A DNA stretch of 28,404 nt from JBNRMR01 sp050942895 (GTDB taxonomy: Bacteria > Bacillota > Clostridia > Christensenellales > UBA1750): positions 1 through 28,404 of the forward strand of contig JBMNOE010000029.1 in the NCBI GenBank assembly GCA_050942895.1, given 5' to 3'. Shown here piece after piece: positions 23,425 through 28,404 of the stretch. Below the pieces are notes generated by a model. The model ran no database searches. It worked only from the letters and a program-made list of their open reading frames with translations, and was not told the origin of the DNA. The position numbers and the translations under genes were made by a program. Position 1 is the stretch's first letter; each line of letters begins with the position of its first letter.

Positions 23425-24585
23425 CTAATTGCGGATATCCAGCAGCTTTTGCTTGAGCTGGCCCTCAATCTTGCCCAGCTCCGCCTCAGCCTCCCGGCGC
23501 TTCTGACGGCCCTCAGCCTGAATCTGCACCACCTCGTCCAATGTTGAAATAAGCTGCTCGTTGGTGTATTTCAATGTCTCGATATCAACCACGCCCCGCT
23601 CCGCCTCGCGAGCCGTCTCCAGCGTACCCATCTTGAGAGCATCGGCGTTGCGGCGCAGCAGCTCGTTTGTCATGTTGGTCACTTCCCGCTGGGCCTGAAG
23701 CGCCTGCTGTGAATGGGCAAGACCCATGGCGATGACCATCTGGCTCTTCCAAAGGGGGATGGTGTTCACTATGGTGGACTGAATCTTCTCCGCCATCAGG
23801 GTATCGTTGTTCTGCACCAAGCGGATCTGGGGCGCCATCTGTATCGATATCACCCTTGTTAGCTCTAGATCATGCAGCTTTTTGTCAAATCTGTCGCAAA
23901 GGGCGGCAAGGTCGTTGGCGGCCTGGGCGTCCTCGGGCAGGCCGGAGTTCTTCGCCTTTTCGATCATCTCCTTCAGCTCGTTCTCTCGAACGCTATGAAG
24001 CTTTTTCTTCCCGGCGATTATGTACATGGTAAGCTCCTTGAAGTTCACCAGATTGCGGTCGTAGAGCTTGTCCAAAATGGCGATGTCCTTAAAGAGCTGC
24101 ACCTGATGCTCCTGCAATATTCCCGTTATCTTTTCAACATTAACCTCGGCCTTGTCATATTTGACCTTCATCAGCTGAAGCCTGTTGCTGCCTTTTTTGA
24201 GCCTTCCGAAAAGCCCCCTTGGCTCGTCCACATCCTCAATGCCCTTCAGCTCGCCTATGAGGGAGGTGATCATTCCGCCGATCTCGCCCAGATCCTTCGT
24301 GCGGACATTCGCCAGAGCGCCGCCTGAAAAGTCCGCCATCTTCCGCTGGGCGTCAGCGCCGTAGAGCATCACCATGTTTGAATCGGTGATATTTATCTTC
24401 TTTGAAAAATCGTCCACCATCTTGCGTTCTTCGGGGGTTAATGTGCTTTCGTCCATGCGGATTACCTCCACAGGGCGCTGCTCCTCCAGGGAAAGGCTGA
24501 CCTCAGCGCTTTCGCTCCCCTCCTGGCCTTCTTCTTTTTCCATGGGATTCAGTGTCAGAACGGGCGTGTTTTCATCATAATTCAT
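23425..24585 (-). CDS. TelA family (toxic anion resistance) protein
   Basis: A 386-residue soluble, mainly alpha-helical protein of the TelA/KlaA family. An acidic N-terminus (about 1-50) is followed by a long coiled-coil-rich body. The RVISIQMAPQIRLVQNNDTL and IVNTIPLWKSQMVIAMGL segments (about 230-280) are the conserved core. Despite the name, most chromosomal members are not proven tellurite-resistance factors and are linked to envelope stress. The ATG at 24585 follows GGGAGG at 8 bases. It is preceded at 36 bases by the XpaC-like gene, its usual partner, and followed by lemA. Confidence 0.9.
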   Translation of the reverse strand: MNYDENTPVLTLNPMEKEEGQEGSESAEVSLSLEEQRPVEVIRMDESTLTPEERKMVDDFSKKINITDSNMVMLYGADAQRKMADFSGGALANVRTKDLGEIGGMITSLIGELKGIEDVDEPRGLFGRLKKGSNRLQLMKVKYDKAEVNVEKITGILQEHQVQLFKDIAILDKLYDRNLVNFKELTMYIIAGKKKLHSVRENELKEMIEKAKNSGLPEDAQAANDLAALCDRFDKKLHDLELTRVISIQMAPQIRLVQNNDTLMAEKIQSTIVNTIPLWKSQMVIAMGLAHSQQALQAQREVTNMTNELLRRNADALKMGTLETAREAERGVVDIETLKYTNEQLISTLDEVVQIQAEGRQKRREAEAELGKIEGQLKQKLLDIRN

Positions 24586-24621
24586 AATGCGTGCCTCCCA
24601 CAACTTTTATAAAATAACCGC

Positions 24622-25308
24622 TTAACCGTTGTTTTTCTCGTATATGCCACCGGCAAGACCATCGCCGGCCAGCATCTTTTCCAGCACCTGAACATCTGTG
24701 ATTATGTCCAAGGCGGTATCGTCATAAAGTGCGTCCAACTGCTTTTTAAAGGCCTGCTCTATCGTGTCCAATGCACCGCCGATATCATTAAGGCTCTGGA
24801 TGATATTCTCGCCCCTTATGCTCTGGCGCTCAAGCTCGGCATATTTCTCCACCAGTTTAACCACAGTAGGTAAATAGTAGTCTATGAAATTCCTTATTCG
24901 AACAGCTTTGCGAGGGTTTTCTGCAACATGGGCGAATATGCTCTGCACCACCCCGGCGATCTTCTCCAGTCTGTCGCGCACTATCAGGTTTTCAATCGCC
25001 GCCCGGCCGGCCCGCAGCCTGCGCATATATTCGCCACCCCGGGAAAGCACCTCGTCCGCGGCTGCATCGCCGGTTTCAAAACCGGCAGCGGGGGCCTTCA
25101 CCCAGATATCATAGGGCCTGAACAGCCATGCCTTGCAGGAAAAAAACACCGCAAAGGTGATGGCCGCCGCAATGATAAAATCCCATATTCTGTACATGGG
25201 GAAAATGAGCGCATATAAAAGCCAGACCACCCCGGCGACATAATACGGCCAAGGGCTCTGCTTTCTTTTGAGTATCATCTCATGGCCTTCGTTTGAATAT
25301 TTGCTCAC
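24622..25308 (-). CDS. XpaC-like (5-bromo-4-chloroindolyl phosphate hydrolysis family) membrane protein
   Basis: A 228-residue protein with two adjacent membrane helices (about residues 20-60) and a cytoplasmic helical domain (about 85-225) typical of the XpaC family, named after a Bacillus gene affecting X-phosphate hydrolysis. It has no recognised phosphatase motif, so the name should not be read as an activity. The start is a GTG at 25308 with AAGGGG upstream. It is the first gene of the operon, about 45 bases after a near-consensus promoter. Pairing with telA is conserved in Firmicutes and suggests a joint function. Confidence 0.85.
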   Translation of the reverse strand: MSKYSNEGHEMILKRKQSPWPYYVAGVVWLLYALIFPMYRIWDFIIAAAITFAVFFSCKAWLFRPYDIWVKAPAAGFETGDAAADEVLSRGGEYMRRLRAGRAAIENLIVRDRLEKIAGVVQSIFAHVAENPRKAVRIRNFIDYYLPTVVKLVEKYAELERQSIRGENIIQSLNDIGGALDTIEQAFKKQLDALYDDTALDIITDVQVLEKMLAGDGLAGGIYEKNNG

Positions 25309-25352
25309 ACGCGCCCCTTCCCTTCAATGCAAGAATCCCCGCTACACTATGT

Positions 25353-25381
25353 ATTATAGTAAAAAAGCGAATCATGGTCAA
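25353..25381 (-). promoter_or_regulatory. Strong sigma-A-type promoter of the xpaC-telA-lemA-TPM-glycosylase operon
   Basis: On the minus strand, -35 TTGACC (25381-25376, five of six consensus bases), exactly 17 bases of spacer, and -10 TATAAT (25358-25353, six of six). This is the best promoter in the window and suggests substantial basal expression. Confidence 0.8.
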
Positions 25382-25446
25382 ACGAAAATGCATAAAAACC
25401 TTACAGCCGCCGCTAAAAACCATTTATCAGCGCTCCAAATTACAGT

Positions 25447-27198
25447 CTACTCCATGGGCCTTGCCATTATTTGCCTCTCGTTTGTATAAACGACAAAACC
25501 CGGCCTTGCCCCGCCGGGCTTCTTCACATAGCGGCGCCTTGTGTAGTCCACCGGCACCAAGGATGAGTTTTTGCCCTTGCTAAACTTCGCCGCAAGGGAA
25601 GCTGCGTACAGCAGGGTTTCGTCTGATGGCCCTTCCTGCCCTTCCAGGCGAATGATCACATGGGAGCCGGGCATGTCCTTTGCGTGGAGCCAGATGTCGT
25701 TCGGCGCGGCAGAGAACGTGAGCCTGTCGTTTTGGGCGTTGTTTTTGCCCACATAAACGAAGGAACCGTCCGGAGCTTTAAATTCGTAAGGTTTGGACTC
25801 CTTTATCTTCGCCGGCTTTCCTCCTCTTTTTGCATATCCTTTGTCGCTTTTTTTAATCTGTCTGCGTGCATAGCCGGCCTTGACAAGCTCCTCGCGCATC
25901 TCCGCCAGCTCATCCTCGCCGGAGATATGTTCCATGTTCAAAATCAGCGCGGAAAGATACTCCATCTCCTCTTGGTTTTCTTTTATCTGGCCCTCCACAA
26001 GCTCGGCGGCGGCCTTCGCCTTGTTGTACATCTTAAAGTATTTCTGGGCATTATCGGCGGGCGACAGTGTCTCGTCCAGGGGGATCTCTATTTCCGGCAA
26101 ACCCTCAGTGTAATAATCCGTCACCTTCGCCTGCCGGGATCCCTTCTTTATATTATATATGCTGGACATAATCAGTTCGCCGTATACCCGCAGTTGGTCG
26201 CGGTTTTTGATCTCCTCCCGCTTTTCAAGCTGCATGGCCAGCTTGCGCTCGCATCTTTCAAGGGCAGATGAAAGGGTTTTGTGCATAGCGGAAGTCTTTT
26301 GCCTCATTCGCTCGCTCTGGTCCCGCTTTGTGTAAAACTCATCCAGCGCCTGCGACATGGAGGGCATCACCCTCTGCCCTTCCTCCGGCCTGCTTGAATA
26401 CACGAAGGATGTCACGTCAGCGATGCTTCCCTCCACCAAAAACAAAACCGGCTTTTCCTCGTCCTTAAGTTCATCGAAGAACTTTTTCACATCCCCGCTT
26501 ATTGTCAAAACATGCTTAAGCCAAAGGGATGGCGGCGCCTTTTCGTCCATCAAAAGCCTGTATGAAAGCTCCCTTGCTGCCTGCTGAGAAAGTCCGCTGA
26601 GGGAGGCCATCAGCGCCTTGTCCAATGTCTGCGATGGCTGGCTCTCCAGCTTTTCGCAGATCTCCTCCGCGCTTGCAAGGCGGCCGTCCAGCTTGTCCTG
26701 CGAGGGCGGAAGCTGGTAAGGCAGATGTGGCAGCACTTCCCTCACCCGGCTGATCTCCGCCGTAATTCTGCTGGCGCTGTCCAAAATGCGCATCTCATCG
26801 TTTAAAAGAATGATGTTAGAGTGCCTGCCCATTATCTCCACGATTATATATTTCGTCGTATAATCGCCGATTTCATCCATGCTTTCAACGGTAATCTTAA
26901 TAATTCTGTCCAGGCCGATCTGCTCTATTTCGATTATCCTGCCGTTCACCAAATGCTTGCGCATGAGGGTGCAAAGCTGGGGCGGCACCTCCATGCTTTT
27001 CTTCGATACGGACGAAAGATGCGCCCGTGCGTGATTTGCGCTTGAAGAAAGGACAAGCCTGTGGTTCTTGCCGCCCGCCCTTATCATCATATGTATTTCA
27101 TCCCTTTCGGGCTGCTGTATCCGGTCAATTCTCCCGCCTATAAGCAGGCTTTTTAGCTCTCTGGCGACGCTGAACAGCATCAAACCGTCCATAGGCAT
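25447..27198 (-). CDS. rqcH: RqcH (Rqc2/NEMF homologue, NFACT family)
   Basis: A 583-residue ribosome quality control factor. RqcH binds 50S subunits with stalled nascent chains and recruits tRNA-Ala to add C-terminal alanine tails for degradation. An N-terminal NFACT-N domain (MDGLMLFSVARELKSLLIGG, SSSANHARAHLSS) holds the DR dipeptide Asp97-Arg98, the pair known to be essential in Bacillus RqcH. A coiled-coil middle (about 290-430) is followed by an NFACT-R (DUF814) domain with PNDIWLHAKDMPGSHVII. Length is normal for the family. GGAGGG lies 8 bases before the ATG. Often mis-annotated as a fibronectin-binding protein. It is a single-gene unit; no clear terminator is seen before the next promoter. 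Confidence 0.95.
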   Translation of the reverse strand: MPMDGLMLFSVARELKSLLIGGRIDRIQQPERDEIHMMIRAGGKNHRLVLSSSANHARAHLSSVSKKSMEVPPQLCTLMRKHLVNGRIIEIEQIGLDRIIKITVESMDEIGDYTTKYIIVEIMGRHSNIILLNDEMRILDSASRITAEISRVREVLPHLPYQLPPSQDKLDGRLASAEEICEKLESQPSQTLDKALMASLSGLSQQAARELSYRLLMDEKAPPSLWLKHVLTISGDVKKFFDELKDEEKPVLFLVEGSIADVTSFVYSSRPEEGQRVMPSMSQALDEFYTKRDQSERMRQKTSAMHKTLSSALERCERKLAMQLEKREEIKNRDQLRVYGELIMSSIYNIKKGSRQAKVTDYYTEGLPEIEIPLDETLSPADNAQKYFKMYNKAKAAAELVEGQIKENQEEMEYLSALILNMEHISGEDELAEMREELVKAGYARRQIKKSDKGYAKRGGKPAKIKESKPYEFKAPDGSFVYVGKNNAQNDRLTFSAAPNDIWLHAKDMPGSHVIIRLEGQEGPSDETLLYAASLAAKFSKGKNSSLVPVDYTRRRYVKKPGGARPGFVVYTNERQIMARPME

Positions 27199-27232
27199 AA
27201 AAAATACCCTCCGACCATGTAATAACTTGTTT

Positions 27233-27241
27233 ATTATAGCA
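27233..27241 (-). promoter_or_regulatory. Extended -10 element for rqcH
   Basis: On the minus strand TGCTATAAT gives a consensus extended -10 (TATAAT at 27238-27233), with no good -35. It is placed about 35 bases before the rqcH ATG. Confidence 0.5.
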
Positions 27242-27300
27242 TATCTTTCTACAAAGCATAATAGGTTTAACTATGAAACTTGCTGTCAGGAGGATGAGTC

Positions 27301-28317
27301 ATGCATAAAAGATACCTTGCTGTTATTTTGGCCGCGCTGATTATTGTGAGCCTGGCGCTTATGGGCGGCTGCAAAAAACAGGATGACACCGCCGTGCCAA
27401 CCCTGGAGATTCCCGTTGAGGAAATTCCAACCGCGGGTGAAGTCTCTCAATCCACCCGCACAACCACCGTTTACTACAAGGACTCGGCCGGCTATATTGT
27501 GCCGGTCACAAGAACCATACCCTGGGCGGACGGAATCGCCCGAGCGACTCTCAGCCTCATGGTCGGCAGCGAGGAGAACAGCGCCGAGGCGGCGAGCCTT
27601 GGGCTGGAGACAGTTATCCCTGTAGGTACAGAGATTGATATCAACATAACCGCAGACAAACTGGCAACCGTCTCGCTGTCGCCCAACGCAAATAGCTGGG
27701 CATCCGCCATCGACGAGGCGAACATGGTAAGCGCCGTCGTCTGCGCCCTCACTGAGTTTGAATCTGTGGAGGAAGTGCAACTGCTGATAAACGGTCACGC
27801 TATCGAGACGCTTAAAAACGGAACCGACGTCAGTGCGCCCATTTCCCGCAGCGATATCAACCTTGAAAGCCTAACCGAGCAGATCTCTGTAACGGGCGTA
27901 AACAAGATTGAGCTGTACTTTGAGTCACAGCAATCCGGGGCAATGGTGCCGGTAACCCGCATGGTCTTTTCCAATGATGATCTTGAGACGGCTGTGCTTG
28001 AGCTGCTAAAGGGCCCCAGGCCCAACAGCGGGCTTCTGGCGACGCTGCCCACAGATGCGGCGCTGATCTCAGTCACACGCAGCGGCGGCACCGTGACGAT
28101 CAATTTCACTGAGGAGTTTGTCAACATCGCTAATGAAGTTGATGGCGGCAAGAATGCGATCAAATCGCTGATGCTAACCTGCGCTCAATTTGATGGCGTG
28201 GAAAACGTGAAACTGCAGGTGAACGGAAAGGATTGGGAGCCTTCTGAAGCGGCGCTGGCCATTCCCACCTTCGTTAACAGCGAGGATGAGGACGTGTACA
28301 ATCTGCTGTATGAATAG
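27301..28317 (+). CDS. GerM-like lipoprotein with two GerMN domains
   Basis: A 338-residue lipoprotein. The hydrophobic signal (residues 5-20) ends in LMGGC, with Cys24 the likely lipidation site; Met at -3 is somewhat atypical. Two tandem GerMN domains follow, about residues 55-180 (start YIVPVTRTIPW) and about 205-330 (start GAMVPVTRMVF). Each ends in a conserved valine-rich strand plus NG (EEVQLLINGH; ENVKLQVNGK). In Bacillus GerM is needed for sporulation and germination, and acts at the forespore/mother-cell interface. AGGAGG lies 7 bases before the ATG. The gene suggests a spore-forming host or ancestor. It is divergent from rqcH and ends before a 34-bp palindrome. Confidence 0.88.
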   Translation: MHKRYLAVILAALIIVSLALMGGCKKQDDTAVPTLEIPVEEIPTAGEVSQSTRTTTVYYKDSAGYIVPVTRTIPWADGIARATLSLMVGSEENSAEAASLGLETVIPVGTEIDINITADKLATVSLSPNANSWASAIDEANMVSAVVCALTEFESVEEVQLLINGHAIETLKNGTDVSAPISRSDINLESLTEQISVTGVNKIELYFESQQSGAMVPVTRMVFSNDDLETAVLELLKGPRPNSGLLATLPTDAALISVTRSGGTVTINFTEEFVNIANEVDGGKNAIKSLMLTCAQFDGVENVKLQVNGKDWEPSEAALAIPTFVNSEDEDVYNLLYE

Positions 28318-28339
28318 CTTAAGTTGATCGAGTTTCATT

Positions 28340-28373
28340 AAGATGAAGAAAACGCATGCGTTTTCTTCATCTT
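28340..28373. terminator. Perfect 34-bp palindrome after the GerM-like gene, probable bidirectional terminator
   Basis: Positions 28340-28356 are the exact reverse complement of 28357-28373, with ACGCATGCGT at the centre and arms of AAGATGAAGAAA / TTTCTTCATCTT. It starts 23 bases after the GerM stop. Each strand ends in a T-rich arm but no long T-run, so termination is likely rather than certain. It could serve both this gene and a convergent gene beyond the window. Confidence 0.6.
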
Positions 28374-28404
28374 TGCGTCTCCTCGCCAATTTCCTCAGGC
28401 CATT

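Noticed and set aside
23425..25308. Tellurite-resistance locus
   Set aside because: TelA and XpaC family names suggest it, but no other ter or teh genes are present, and chromosomal telA/xpaC pairs in Firmicutes are not generally resistance determinants.
25447..27198. Fibronectin-binding adhesin
   Set aside because: The NFACT domains, the Asp97-Arg98 pair and the lack of a signal peptide identify RqcH, a cytosolic ribosome-associated factor.
1..28404. tRNA genes, CRISPR arrays, riboswitches and prophage genes
   Set aside because: I looked in all intergenic stretches and saw no cloverleaf, regular spaced repeats, recognisable aptamer or phage structural genes. Without a covariance search this is only a visual negative.

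Overview
The window looks like chromosomal DNA of an anaerobic, spore-forming Clostridia-type Firmicute with moderately GC-rich coding sequence. The reasons are strong AGGAGG-type ribosome binding sites, frequent TTG/GTG starts, a GerM-type lipoprotein with two GerMN domains, an RqcH ribosome-quality-control factor, and a Re-type (HMGL-family) citrate synthase typical of strict anaerobes. No rRNA, tRNA, CRISPR array or prophage was seen. This taxonomic reading is inference from gene content.

Left part (1-9.7 kb): two paralogous envelope modules point away from each other around a CapA-like gene. On the minus strand (4694 to 149) lies MoxR ATPase, DUF58 protein, then a membrane transglutaminase, all coupled by 4-base ATGA overlaps. 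On the plus strand (6360 to 9691) lies MoxR, DUF58, then a polytopic membrane protein with a DUF4129-like tail and no transglutaminase. Between them is a membrane-anchored CapA/PgsA-type phosphoesterase with its own promoter and terminator.

Middle (9.7-18 kb): metabolism. A GH4 alpha-glycosidase is followed by a terminator and a decayed IS200/IS605 tnpA. Minus-strand units follow: an aldo/keto reductase with its own promoter, a cytosolic BNR (sialidase-like) protein, an aspartate-type aminotransferase plus Re-citrate synthase operon (oxaloacetate/aspartate to citrate, towards glutamate), and an MBL hydrolase overlapping a VOC enzyme, behind which sits a headless second VOC domain.

Right part (18-28.4 kb): a double PRC-barrel protein overlaps tail-to-tail with an alanyl-tRNA editing protein. 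A CPBP membrane protease follows, overlapping a HIT-family pseudogene that has lost its catalytic HxHxH. Then comes a five-gene minus-strand operon behind a near-consensus sigma-A promoter: xpaC-like, telA-like, lemA-like, TPM-domain protein, and a hypoxanthine/uracil-DNA glycosylase. RqcH and a GerM lipoprotein close the window, the latter followed by a perfect 34-bp palindrome.

Two copies of a GC-rich, hairpin-forming dispersed repeat are present (1-71 and 21308-21375). I do not see a clear-cut new defence or mobile system. The most interesting items are the twin MoxR modules, the xpaC/telA/lemA/TPM/glycosylase operon, the AspAT/Re-citrate synthase operon, and three gene remnants that an automatic annotation would probably miss or miscall.
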